Positions 17,667 to 26,135 of a DNA stretch of 64,000 nt are shown here, in pieces. The translations under genes and the position numbers were made by a program. The notes beneath the pieces were generated by a model. The model saw nothing but the letters and a program-made list of their open reading frames with translations. It did not search any database and was not told where the DNA came from. Position 1 is the stretch's first letter. Each line of letters begins with the position of its first letter. Origin of the DNA: Rhizobium sp. ACO-34A (GTDB lineage: Bacteria > Pseudomonadota > Alphaproteobacteria > Rhizobiales > Rhizobiaceae); assembly GCA_002600635.1 (NCBI GenBank), contig CP021371.1:995001-1059000 (forward strand), written 5' to 3'.

Positions 17667-17710
17667 GTGCGCCGCACTATTCCGATTTGATCTGCGGCGC
17701 TTCATTTCTT
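17667..17710 (+). terminator. Probable terminator of the siderophore transport operon
   Basis: The perfect arms GCGCCGCA (17669-17676) and TGCGGCGC (17693-17700) enclose a 16-base loop and are followed by TTCATTTCTT. It begins a few bases after the reductase stop codon. Confidence 0.6.
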
Positions 17711-17794
17711 GCTTTATCGCATGTCGCGACTGCAAAGCCTTCGATAACTTCTCGCGACAGGCTTGTTCTGGAAACAGGGACGGGAGCTCGGCCG

Positions 17795-18157
17795 ATGCGG
17801 ATCTTGATACTGGCACTTGCATGGCTGATGGTGGCGATCGGTATCGTCGGCGTATTCCTGCCGGTGCTGCCGACGACACCCTTCATGATCCTCGCCGCCG
17901 GGCTTTTCGCCCGGTCGTCGCCCCGTTTCGAGCGCTGGCTGCTCGAACATCCGAAATACGGCAAGCCGCTGACCGACTGGCGACGGGAGGGTGCGATCTC
18001 GCGCAATGCCAAGATCGCTTCCGTTTCGCTGATGACGGCGAGCTATGCCATTGTCTGGTTCGCCGGCCCGCCGCAGTTCTGGCTGAAACTGCTGGTCGGC
18101 GCCATTCTCGTGAGCTGCGCCATCTTCGTCCTGTCCCGCCCACAGCCCTCGAAGTGA
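17795..18157 (+). CDS. YbaN family (DUF454) small membrane protein
   Basis: A 120-residue protein of unknown function. The N-terminal hydrophobic hairpin (MRILILALAWLMVAIGIVGV then FLPVLPTTPFMILAAGLFAR) is the DUF454 hallmark. It is followed by a conserved polar stretch, SSPRFERWLLEHPKYGKPLTDW, and two more hydrophobic segments near the C-terminus. ATG 17795, preceded by GGACGGGA, gives the normal family length; the longer frame from 17624 overlaps the upstream gene. It stands alone between the siderophore terminator and a convergent hydrolase gene. Heme or iron context is sometimes seen for this family but nothing here proves a role. Confidence 0.85.
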   Translation: MRILILALAWLMVAIGIVGVFLPVLPTTPFMILAAGLFARSSPRFERWLLEHPKYGKPLTDWRREGAISRNAKIASVSLMTASYAIVWFAGPPQFWLKLLVGAILVSCAIFVLSRPQPSK

Positions 18158-18175
18158 GCGGGCGCTTCACTTTCC

Positions 18176-19762
18176 CTATTCGTTGAGCGCGCGCCGAAGC
18201 CGCCGGAGGATGACCCCGCGCGCCTTGTCGTCGGCTGCGTTCCTGAGTTCGTCCTGAAGGTCGAGCACCAGCGATTGCAGGTCGTTGTGCCAGTCCTTGT
18301 GGCCGGGCCGGGCGGGATCGATGCGCGGCGCGCGGATCTCGGAAATGTCGGCCGGACCGGAGGGCGTCAATTCGAAGGCGCTGTCGAGACGCGGGATGAA
18401 GATACGCTCCAGCGGCAGGAAGGCGGAGAGGCGTTCGCCGAGCCCGGCAAGCGCCATCTCCTCGCCATGCACGAGGAAGACGCCGGAGCTGATCGGCAGA
18501 CGCTCCTTGACCCATGCGGCAAGCTCGGGGCCGTCGGCGTGGCCGCTATAGATGTCGAGACGGCGAATGCGGGCGCGGACGGTGATTTCGTCGCCCTGGA
18601 TACGCACCGTCTGCACGCCGTCTTCGAGAAGGCGGCCGAGCGTTCCGGTCGCCTGATAGCCGACCAGCAGCACGGTCGCCTCTTCTCGCCAGAGCCAGTT
18701 CTTCAGCCGGTGCCGGATGCGTCCCGCGTCGCACATGCCGCTGGCCGCGATCACGATGTGAAAGCCATGCATGTGATCGATGGCCTTGGACTGTTCGACC
18801 GATTCCGTAAAGCGCACATTGCGCGCCTCCATGGCCTCCGCCAGCATCTGGCCGTTTTCCAGCTCGCGGGCATGGCGACGGAAGATCTCGCTCGCCCGCG
18901 TCGCAAGCGGTGAGTCGATCACGATCGGGCATGTGGGGATCCCGCCGGTCTTCATCAGGTAGACGAGATCGGCCAGCAGTTCCTGCGTGCGTTCGACCGC
19001 AAATGACGGGATCAGCAGCGCGCCGTTGACGTTGACCGCCGCCTTCACCTCCGCCTTGAGCACCGCCCGCCGGGTCTGGTCGGAAACATCGTCGCGGTCG
19101 GTATCGCCATAAGTGCTTTCGCAGATGACGTAGTCGAAACCATCAGGTGCTTCCGGGTCGAATTGCAGAAGCTTGTGGCTCGGACCGATATCGCCCGAAA
19201 ACAGCACGTGCAGGCGCTTGGCCGGCGTATCGATTTCCATTTCGATGGATGCCGAGCCGAGCAGGTGGCCGGCATTCCAGAACCGGAAGCGGATGCCCTC
19301 GGCGGCCTGCTGCCAGCGTTCGAGCTCGACTGCACGCATCAGGGTGACGGCGCGGGCGGCGTCTTCCGCCGTATAGATCGGTTCCACCGTGTTGCGACCG
19401 CGGCGCTCGTTGCGGCGGTTGAGCTGTTCGACCTCGACTTCCTGGATATGGGCGGAATCCGGCAGCATCACCGAGCAAAGATCGATGGTGCCGCGGGTTG
19501 CAAAGATCGGCCCGTCATAGCCGGCCTTGGCGAGCTTGGGCAGCAGCCCCGAATGGTCGATATGGGCGTGGGTCAGGATCACCGCGTCGAGGGATGACGT
19601 TTCGAATGGAAACGACCGATAGTTCAGTTCCTTCTCGCTCTTCGATCCCTGGAACATGCCGCAATCGACGAGCACGCGCGTACCGCCGTTTTCGATGAGG
19701 AAGCAGGAGCCGGTCACTGTGCCGGAAGCGCCATGGAAGCGGATGATGGGAGCGGAAGTCAT
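18176..19762 (-). CDS. Metallo-beta-lactamase-fold beta-CASP hydrolase (RNA-specificity-domain type)
   Basis: Proteins of this family resemble CPSF73/YSH1 and archaeal-type ribonucleases and probably hydrolyse RNA with two zinc ions. The metal motif THAHIDHSG (HxHxDH) lies near residue 58, and the beta-CASP domain includes ESTYGDTDRD, LLIPSFAVERTQELL and HIVIAASGMCDAGRIRHRL. The final Zn-dependent RNA-metabolism segment includes YSGHADGPELAAWVKE and VFLVHGE. ATG 19762 (528 residues) is preferred over 19864 because the latter prepends about 34 residues unlike the family. It converges on the YbaN-like gene with only 18 bases between stops. Confidence 0.87.
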   Translation of the reverse strand: MTSAPIIRFHGASGTVTGSCFLIENGGTRVLVDCGMFQGSKSEKELNYRSFPFETSSLDAVILTHAHIDHSGLLPKLAKAGYDGPIFATRGTIDLCSVMLPDSAHIQEVEVEQLNRRNERRGRNTVEPIYTAEDAARAVTLMRAVELERWQQAAEGIRFRFWNAGHLLGSASIEMEIDTPAKRLHVLFSGDIGPSHKLLQFDPEAPDGFDYVICESTYGDTDRDDVSDQTRRAVLKAEVKAAVNVNGALLIPSFAVERTQELLADLVYLMKTGGIPTCPIVIDSPLATRASEIFRRHARELENGQMLAEAMEARNVRFTESVEQSKAIDHMHGFHIVIAASGMCDAGRIRHRLKNWLWREEATVLLVGYQATGTLGRLLEDGVQTVRIQGDEITVRARIRRLDIYSGHADGPELAAWVKERLPISSGVFLVHGEEMALAGLGERLSAFLPLERIFIPRLDSAFELTPSGPADISEIRAPRIDPARPGHKDWHNDLQSLVLDLQDELRNAADDKARGVILRRLRRALNE

Positions 19763-19934
19763 CGGTTCGGTATCCAGCGGCTGGCAGGCATGGGCACCGC
19801 AGACCCGCGATCCAGCCAGTCGTTCGCTGCGATGGCGGCCGGTGATGGCCGCATGACAAGTCATCCCCCGATGCGTCCGGTTGCGTCAACCCCTCCGTTC
19901 CCAACCGCGATCTACGGTCGCAGGCGACTATCGT

Positions 19935-21563
19935 TCAATGGAGACGCGGAAGTTCCAGGCTTTCACCGAAGGATGCCAGGTCCGGATAGAAGGCGGGATC
20001 CGGCCGGGGATCGAGCGCGAAGGCGATACGCGCCAGCGCATCGCGGGCCTTTTGTGCATAGAATTCCTTGGCCCGGTCGTCGGAATGAACGCGGCCGGCT
20101 TCTGAGAGAACCACGGCAGCCTCCCGCGGGCGCTGGTCCGCCAGCAGCGCGACGCCGAGCTTGTATCGGCCCTCGACATGTTGTGGCGCCCGTTGGCAAA
20201 GCTCCCGCAAAGTTTCGATAGCCCGACCGTAGCGCCGGGTCGCGAGATGCACATCTCCGAGCCTCAGCAACACCGGCACGGGATCGGCAAGCCGGGGAAT
20301 GAGGGCGCGGTATGAGGCCTCGGCCGCGCTCATCTCGCCGCGCTCGAACATGAGGTTGGCAAGGCCGAACTCGGCGCCGCGATGGTCGGGCATAGCGGCC
20401 AAAACCTGGCGGAAGGCCGTTTCTGCCTCGGGCTTCTTGCCGGAGTGATAGAGGTCCAGCGCACGTTCATAGACGAAACGCACGCTGCGCGGGTTGATGA
20501 GGCCACCGAGATTGACGCCGTTGCGGGTTCGAAACAGCGTGCAGGAGATCTGCCGTTCCTTGACCCCGAACATGTATTTGTAGGGCTCGTTGCCGCGCAG
20601 GAAATCATAGGTGCGGAAGCCCTCGAAAATCGCCTTTCGGATGCAATAGCCGTGCAGCACGAGGCCGGGCGAGGGCGTGGTCCATGTCTCGTCGCGACCG
20701 GTGATGTAGAACAGGACGGCTTTCTTCTGGCGGTCGATGATGTTGGCGAGAACCCCGAGCGGGCGTTCGCCATGCCAGAGCACCGGCACATCGAGATTGC
20801 CGTCGGCAAAACAGTCCATCAGCACCTCACGTGAGGCGCGGATCATTTTTTCGGCGTTCTCTTCGCCCTTGATCGGCGTCCACCGCGTTCTCCAGAAGTC
20901 GAAGAGGATATCGAGGTCGCGCCCGATCGTTTCCGGCGTTGCCATGGTGATGCGATATTCGTCGCTGCCCTCGACCTTGCGCAGGAAGCGCCTGAGCTTC
21001 TGCCGGGTCTGGCCGCTCATGTGCTGTTCCAGATAGCCGTCCCAGCTGTCGGGCAGGTGGATGACCGGACAGATAGTGTTGTCGATCTGCTGTTCGTTAT
21101 GCGGCACGTTGTTGCGGAACATCACCTCCGGTCCCTGAAGTGCAAGTATCAACGCTTCCCGGCGTCCGGGAGGACCGTTGAAATAGTCGAGTTTGATCTG
21201 TGTCCACCGCTCCTGCCTCAGATAGGCGGCAAAGCCTGTGATGGCTTGCTGCTCATAGTCCGGGACGGTGATGAAGCCAGTGTAGTCGGCGGCGAAATTG
21301 CCGGCCATGATGATCTCGTCGGTGAATATGCCGTCGGCATTGGCCTTCGTCTGCAGGCGCAAGGGAAAGAAGGCGAGGTAGGGAGAAGCGGGTTCGCTCT
21401 TCCTGAGAGCCAGGATGAACCAGCGTCGGCGATGGGAGAGATAGCGGTTCAGCCATGTCCAGGAGAGGAAGTGCTGGGCATCCGGGTCCGCCATGAACAC
21501 CTCGTCCCAGTTCCCGCGAACGGCCGCGAAGGCGTCTGCCGTATCGATGATGTCTATCCGCAC
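19935..21563 (-). CDS. Acetyltransferase-like (GNAT/CelD-like) protein fused to TPR-like repeats
   Basis: A 542-residue two-part protein. Residues about 1-365 match the GNAT-fold Acetyltransf_6/CelD pattern: LSWTWLNRYLSHRRRWFILA, TRQKLRRFLRKVEG, VPVLWHGERPLGVLANIID and GLVLHGYCIRKAIFEGFRTY, followed by DFLRGNEPYKYMFG. Residues about 375-510 are helical repeats of TPR type (RALDLYHSGKKPEAETAFRQ, then LANLMFERGEMSAAEASYRA and two more). It is the last gene of the type I secretion block, 41 bases after a small protein gene. By analogy with toxin-activating acyltransferases it might acylate the secreted proteins, or act on a surface glycan as CelD relatives do; both are guesses. Confidence 0.72.
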   Translation of the reverse strand: MRIDIIDTADAFAAVRGNWDEVFMADPDAQHFLSWTWLNRYLSHRRRWFILALRKSEPASPYLAFFPLRLQTKANADGIFTDEIIMAGNFAADYTGFITVPDYEQQAITGFAAYLRQERWTQIKLDYFNGPPGRREALILALQGPEVMFRNNVPHNEQQIDNTICPVIHLPDSWDGYLEQHMSGQTRQKLRRFLRKVEGSDEYRITMATPETIGRDLDILFDFWRTRWTPIKGEENAEKMIRASREVLMDCFADGNLDVPVLWHGERPLGVLANIIDRQKKAVLFYITGRDETWTTPSPGLVLHGYCIRKAIFEGFRTYDFLRGNEPYKYMFGVKERQISCTLFRTRNGVNLGGLINPRSVRFVYERALDLYHSGKKPEAETAFRQVLAAMPDHRGAEFGLANLMFERGEMSAAEASYRALIPRLADPVPVLLRLGDVHLATRRYGRAIETLRELCQRAPQHVEGRYKLGVALLADQRPREAAVVLSEAGRVHSDDRAKEFYAQKARDALARIAFALDPRPDPAFYPDLASFGESLELPRLH

Positions 21564-21604
21564 CGCATGTCCCCCTTAAGCACTTGATACTTGGAACCGA
21601 GGTC

Positions 21605-22096
21605 TCAGATCTCCCTGGCCAGATGCGGGCTCTTGTGAATGAAAGCCCAGAGCGATTTGCTGATATCGGTGATCTCGGCGATCGAGTTTTCGAGCTGCCG
21701 CATCTCCTTTTCGTCCATCTGCTCGACCTTGCCGTAGCGGATCTCACTGTCGGTCTCGACAAGCCGCATGAGCTGGGTGCTGGAGATGTCACCGCTCTCG
21801 TCGAACGAATAGATGCTGTGATTGTATTTGTTGCGGACCTTGGCTTCCTTTTTGAGCCGCGACATGGCGAACAGCACGGCTTCCCGGTCGGCCTTCGGGG
21901 TGGAGCGACGCTTGGCAAGCCGCTCCACGAGGTCGATGCGGGCGCGGGTGGTATTGAGCGTCAGGAAAACGATGATCGCCGCTTCCTTGTCGATCGCCAG
22001 AAGATGGGCGATGACATAGATGAGCAGGCTTTCCGTATTGGTCCAGACGTAGTTCAGCCGGCCGACTCCCAACAAAACATCCGGCATGTTTCCCAT
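21605..22096 (-). CDS. Conserved-looking small protein with an HEPN-like Rx4H motif, function unknown
   Basis: I do not recognise a named family. The 163-residue protein is predicted mostly helical. It contains KVRNKYNHSIY near residue 88, where Arg88 followed by Asn and His93 fits the Rx4-6H pattern of HEPN-domain ribonucleases. The surrounding helices (LNYVWTNTESLLIYVIAHLL and the C-terminal LENSIAEITDISKSLWAFIH) would suit a four-helix HEPN bundle. GGGAGGG lies about ten bases before ATG 22096. It is 57 bases after the HlyD-family gene and 41 before the acetyltransferase gene, so it belongs to the secretion transcript. No paired nucleotidyltransferase gene is adjacent, so a classical toxin-antitoxin pair is unlikely. 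Confidence 0.6.
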   Translation of the reverse strand: MGNMPDVLLGVGRLNYVWTNTESLLIYVIAHLLAIDKEAAIIVFLTLNTTRARIDLVERLAKRRSTPKADREAVLFAMSRLKKEAKVRNKYNHSIYSFDESGDISSTQLMRLVETDSEIRYGKVEQMDEKEMRQLENSIAEITDISKSLWAFIHKSPHLAREI

Positions 22097-22153
22097 CTTA
22101 TGCGACCCTCCCGCTCCGTTGTGTCGTTGTCCTTTGCGTCGTTGGCTGCCCTG

Positions 22154-23503
22154 TCATTGTTCCTTGAACGCACGAGACATGCTGTCGCTGATCGGCTTCG
22201 AAAGATATTCGAAGAACGTCCGCTCCGATGTCTGGATCAGCACGTCGGCCGGCATGCCCGGGACGGGATGGAAGCCATGCACCAGTGCCAGCTCTTCCTT
22301 GGGCAGTTCGACGCGGACGATATAGACGTCCTTCTGGGCGCCGACAGTGCCTTCCTCGATCGAGTCCGCCGAGACGTAGAACACCTTGCCCGTCAGCACG
22401 GGGGTGGTGCGGCGGTTGAGTGCCGAAAGCCTGATCGCCGCGGTCTGTCCTTCACGGAGCTGATCGATCGAGGTACGCAATACCTGCGCCTCGATGATCA
22501 GGGGAACCCCGGCTGGCAGGATTTCCATGATCGGCTTGCCGGTGGTGATGACACCGCCGGCAGTGTGGTAGTAGGAGCGCACGACAGTGCCGGTGACGGG
22601 CGAACGGATGACCGTGCGTTCAAGCACGCCTGCGGCCCCCGTCATCTGTTCGCGAACACTGTCGAGATCGGATTCAGCCGTTTCCAGCGCGTCGAGCGCA
22701 GCCTGCTTGTTGGAGTTGATCGCGATCACCGCTTCCTGCTGATACTTGGCGATCTGCGCGCGGTTCTCGTTGAGCTCGCCTTCGAGCCGGGCGAGGTCGC
22801 CGAGTGCGTCTGCAATGGCCCGTTCCATGGCGAGCAGGTCCATCTTGCGCAGGTAGCCGACCTTGACGAGCTTCGCCTTGGAATCGCGTTCTTCGGTCAG
22901 AAGAGCGATCTGTTTTTCGAAGGATTCCTTCTGGCCCTGATAGCCGGCGAAGCGGAACTCCAGCGAAACGATGTTCTTCTGGATGAGATTCAGCTGTTCC
23001 TCCAGCTTCACCTGCTTGCTGTGAAAGATGACGTTCTGGCTCTCGATGATGGCGTTGACCTCGAAATCGCTCGCTTCCTTCATCACGATGGCGGGAATTT
23101 TCAGCTGCTTGCTGCCGTCGGCCTCCGCTTTCAGCCGCGCGACCACAGCTTCCAGCCTGAGACGCCGTAGTTTCAGCGCCCGTTCGTCGGCGAGCGCCGC
23201 TGTCGGGTCCAGCGTCAGCAGCACCTGGCCTTCCTTGACCACGTCGCCTTCGCTGACCTGCATATCCTTGATGATGCCGCCCTCAAGATGCTGCACGATC
23301 TTGTTGTTGCCGGTCGCGACGAAGCTACCCTGCGCGATGATCGCAGACGATAGCGGCGCGGTTGCCGCCCAGAAGCCGAAACCGCCGAAGGTGCTGAGCA
23401 GGACCGCCAGCCCGATGGTGGTGTGCCGCCTGATCGAGCGCGGAACCTCGCTGTACCATTCGACGGCTCCCGGGTCTGTTTTCGCTGAAACGCTGCGTGC
23501 CAT
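22154..23503 (-). CDS. Type I secretion membrane-fusion protein (HlyD/PrtE-like)
   Basis: This periplasmic adaptor should link the adjacent ABC exporter to an outer-membrane channel such as TolC. The single N-terminal membrane anchor is TTIGLAVLLSTFGGFGFWAA. The lipoyl half-motifs are GGIIKDMQVSEGDVVKEGQV and, after a long coiled coil (residues about 105-270), VIRSPVTGTVVRSYYHTAGG. The C-terminus SERTFFEYLSKPISDSMSRA, followed by FKEQ, is the typical HlyD-family end. ATG 23503 gives 449 residues; a GTG at 23512 is also possible. No outer-membrane channel gene is in the window, so a shared TolC is expected. Confidence 0.92.
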   Translation of the reverse strand: MARSVSAKTDPGAVEWYSEVPRSIRRHTTIGLAVLLSTFGGFGFWAATAPLSSAIIAQGSFVATGNNKIVQHLEGGIIKDMQVSEGDVVKEGQVLLTLDPTAALADERALKLRRLRLEAVVARLKAEADGSKQLKIPAIVMKEASDFEVNAIIESQNVIFHSKQVKLEEQLNLIQKNIVSLEFRFAGYQGQKESFEKQIALLTEERDSKAKLVKVGYLRKMDLLAMERAIADALGDLARLEGELNENRAQIAKYQQEAVIAINSNKQAALDALETAESDLDSVREQMTGAAGVLERTVIRSPVTGTVVRSYYHTAGGVITTGKPIMEILPAGVPLIIEAQVLRTSIDQLREGQTAAIRLSALNRRTTPVLTGKVFYVSADSIEEGTVGAQKDVYIVRVELPKEELALVHGFHPVPGMPADVLIQTSERTFFEYLSKPISDSMSRAFKEQ

Positions 23504-23512
23504 GGTACTCAC

Positions 23513-26113
23513 TCACTTGTTGTCGAGGCGCGGGGCTTCGCCGCCGGCGCTCTTGCTCAATGCCTTGAGGACTTCGACACGTTCGCCGAACATCGCGACC
23601 GATCCGTCCTTGAGCACGAGGATCTTGTCGACCACCTGCAGAAGGGCAGGGCGCTGGGTGATCGTCACCGTGGTGATGCCCTGCTTCTTCGCATGGATGA
23701 GCGCGCGGGCAAGGGCTGCCTCGCCAAGCGTGTCGAGATTGGAATTCGGCTCGTCGAGCACCACGAACTTCGGATCGCCGAAGAAGGCGCGGGCAAGCGC
23801 GATGCGCTGTTTCTGGCCGCCCGAGAGCGGCGCGCCATCGGCTGCCACCACGGTTTCGTAACCCTGCGGGAAGCCGGCGATCAGTTCATGCACGTCAGCA
23901 AGCGTTGCCGCCTCGAAGATCTGCCGGTCTTCCACGTCGTCGCGCATGCGGCTGATATTCGCCTTGATCGTGCCGGGGAAGAGCTGCACGTCCTGCGGCA
24001 GGTAGCCGATGCTTTCGCCGAACTGCCGCTGGTCCCAGTTGCGCAGGTCCATCAGGTCGAGGCGCACATTGCCCGATGTCGGCAGGATGGAGCCCACCAG
24101 CATCTTGCCGAGCGTCGTCTTGCCGGAACCGGAATTGCCGATGATGGCGAGCGATTCACCCTTGCGCAACGAGAAGGAAATGCCGTTGAGGATCACCTTC
24201 TTCTGCGGTGGCGGAACGAAGAGAATGCGCTCCACATCGAGCCGTCCCTCGGGATTGGGCAGGCGCAGGCGCGGAAAGTTCAGTGGCGAGTTCACCAGCA
24301 ACTGCTTGATGCGGCCATAGGCGGAGGCCGACTTGTTGAACTGGTTCCAGCCTTCGATCGCTCCTTCGATCGGGGCAAGAGCGCGACCGGAGATGATCGA
24401 TGCAGCGATCACCATCCCGCCGGTCAGTTGCCCCGAAAGCGAAAGATGAGCCCCCCAGCCGAGAAGGGCGATTTGCGTGATCATGCGGCAGCCCTTGGAA
24501 AGACCGGCGAACATGATGTTCCTGTCCTGTGCCGCGACATGCGCCTTGAGGGAACCAGCGGTTTCCTGGCCCCACATCCGCACGGCCTCGGGGATCATGG
24601 CCAGCGCATTGATGATCTGCGAGTTGCGCGACATGGATTCGAGATGGAAATTCGCGCGTCCGGCAAAACCGTTGGCCTCGGCGAAGTGTCGCGCCGTGAA
24701 CCGCTGGTTCAGGAAGGCGATGAAGAACAACACCGCGCAGCAGGTCAGGATGATGAGACCGAGATGCGGATGGACGAGATAGACCACCAGCACGAAAAGA
24801 GGCATCAGCGGTGCGTCGAGGAAGGCGATCAGCGTGCCCGATGTCAGGAAGCCGCGAAGCTGCTGCAGGTCCTGCAGGATCTGGTAGTCCTTGCCCGAAC
24901 CGTGCAGCGACGCTCTCGCCGCCGCGCTGAGAATGGGAGCGCCGAGCTGCACCTCCAGCTCGACCGCCGTGCGCATCAGGATGAAGCGCCTGATGGCATC
25001 GAGGAAGGCCTGAAGCAGGACGGCGCCGACGACCGCGATGGTCAGCATGATCAGCGTGTCCATCGAGCGGCTGGTCAGGACGCGGTCGGAGATCTGGAAG
25101 AGATAGAGCGGGATGGCGAGAAGCAGCACGTTGATGGCGACGGTGAAGACCATCACGATCACCATGTTGCGCCGGACCGCGGCGATACCCTTTGCAAGGC
25201 TGGCCGCGAAATTCACCGGGCCGCTGCGCTTGTGGAAACCGGCCTGGCCCCCGTTGCCGCCGCCGCCATTGCCGTTGTCGTCGGGTTCCTTGCCGTTACC
25301 GCCGCCACCATTGGCGGGACGCCGCTCGTTCTCCCGGATCGGCCCCCTGTCGTTTTCGATGGTCTTGCCGAACGGTTTGTCCTGAACGGGCTTGATGTCG
25401 ATTTCCCGTACGGGCTGCTCGCGTCGCGCCACCGGTTCGGCAGGCGTCGCCGGTTTCACTGCCGCCGCCTCCGACGCGACGGCCGCCCCGCTCTTGTTAT
25501 TATTCTGGGCAGGGGCGGCCGCCCGTCCGGCGGACCCGTTTGGCGCCGCAGCCGCGACATTCGGCGGCGCCGTTTGAGCGTTAGCCTGAGGTCCCCTGGA
25601 GGTGGGACCGTTCGGTTGTGCGACTGCGGCCTCTGTGGCGACGCCCCGGCGCATCGCGGATTGCGATGCAGCGTTGTCGAGGCGTCTCAGGTTTTCGATC
25701 ACGTCGTCGATTGTCGGGGTTCCGGCTTTCGGTTCCCGGGGCATCAATGCGGATACGGGGATGAACCCCGGCATCCTGCCGACCGGGGACCGTTCCACCG
25801 AAGGCCGTGGCTGAAGCGGCGGTCCGATCCGGCCATCGCTTGCGCCTGAAGGCTGCGGCGGCAGGATGACGGCGGCCTTTTCCTCGTCCTTCCCGGCAGG
25901 GCCTTCAGGCAATCGCGCCAGACCCGACTGCTCGACAAGCTGCGATGCGGAATCGGTGAGTTTCTTCAGGTCGCCGATGACGTTGTCGATTGCCGATATG
26001 CAGGCATTCGCCGGATCTGCCTCCCCATCTCCCAGCGGCGACCCAGACTGGCTCTCGCGATCCAGGTCGATGGCCTTGCTTCTCGACAATTCGTCCTTCG
26101 ATACGTGGTTCAT
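23513..26113 (-). CDS. Type I secretion ABC exporter (PrtD-like) with a long disordered N-terminal extension
   Basis: The C-terminal 565 residues form a standard type I secretion ATPase/permease: six membrane segments (from about 317), Walker A GNSGSGKT at 659-666, signature LSGGQKQ at 763-769 and Walker B FVVLDEPNSNLD at 783-794. Before this lie about 300 extra residues rich in Pro, Ala, Gly and Asn, ending in a Gly/Asn stretch at about 269-292. Two related 17-residue segments occur in it, IDNVIGDLKKLTDSASQ at 42-58 and IDDVIENLRRLDNAASQ at 135-151, both predicted amphipathic helices. PrtD-type exporters normally start directly at the membrane domain, so the extension is unusual. The stop abuts the adaptor gene, and the large repeat-protein gene ends 22 bases upstream. 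Confidence 0.92.
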   Translation of the reverse strand: MNHVSKDELSRSKAIDLDRESQSGSPLGDGEADPANACISAIDNVIGDLKKLTDSASQLVEQSGLARLPEGPAGKDEEKAAVILPPQPSGASDGRIGPPLQPRPSVERSPVGRMPGFIPVSALMPREPKAGTPTIDDVIENLRRLDNAASQSAMRRGVATEAAVAQPNGPTSRGPQANAQTAPPNVAAAAPNGSAGRAAAPAQNNNKSGAAVASEAAAVKPATPAEPVARREQPVREIDIKPVQDKPFGKTIENDRGPIRENERRPANGGGGNGKEPDDNGNGGGGNGGQAGFHKRSGPVNFAASLAKGIAAVRRNMVIVMVFTVAINVLLLAIPLYLFQISDRVLTSRSMDTLIMLTIAVVGAVLLQAFLDAIRRFILMRTAVELEVQLGAPILSAAARASLHGSGKDYQILQDLQQLRGFLTSGTLIAFLDAPLMPLFVLVVYLVHPHLGLIILTCCAVLFFIAFLNQRFTARHFAEANGFAGRANFHLESMSRNSQIINALAMIPEAVRMWGQETAGSLKAHVAAQDRNIMFAGLSKGCRMITQIALLGWGAHLSLSGQLTGGMVIAASIISGRALAPIEGAIEGWNQFNKSASAYGRIKQLLVNSPLNFPRLRLPNPEGRLDVERILFVPPPQKKVILNGISFSLRKGESLAIIGNSGSGKTTLGKMLVGSILPTSGNVRLDLMDLRNWDQRQFGESIGYLPQDVQLFPGTIKANISRMRDDVEDRQIFEAATLADVHELIAGFPQGYETVVAADGAPLSGGQKQRIALARAFFGDPKFVVLDEPNSNLDTLGEAALARALIHAKKQGITTVTITQRPALLQVVDKILVLKDGSVAMFGERVEVLKALSKSAGGEAPRLDNK

Positions 26114-26135
26114 CTGTTTCCCCCCAGATCGTCCT

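Noticed and set aside
21605-22096. HEPN/MNT toxin-antitoxin module
   Set aside because: There is an HEPN-like motif but no nucleotidyltransferase-like partner gene next to it, and the gene sits in a secretion operon.
21584-23170. A 528-codon plus-strand frame opposite the HlyD-family gene
   Set aside because: The HlyD-family anchor, lipoyl motifs and coiled coil are clear on the minus strand.
23693-25849. A 718-codon plus-strand frame opposite the ABC exporter
   Set aside because: The exporter's Walker and signature motifs show which strand codes. The opposite frame is an effect of GC-rich codon bias.
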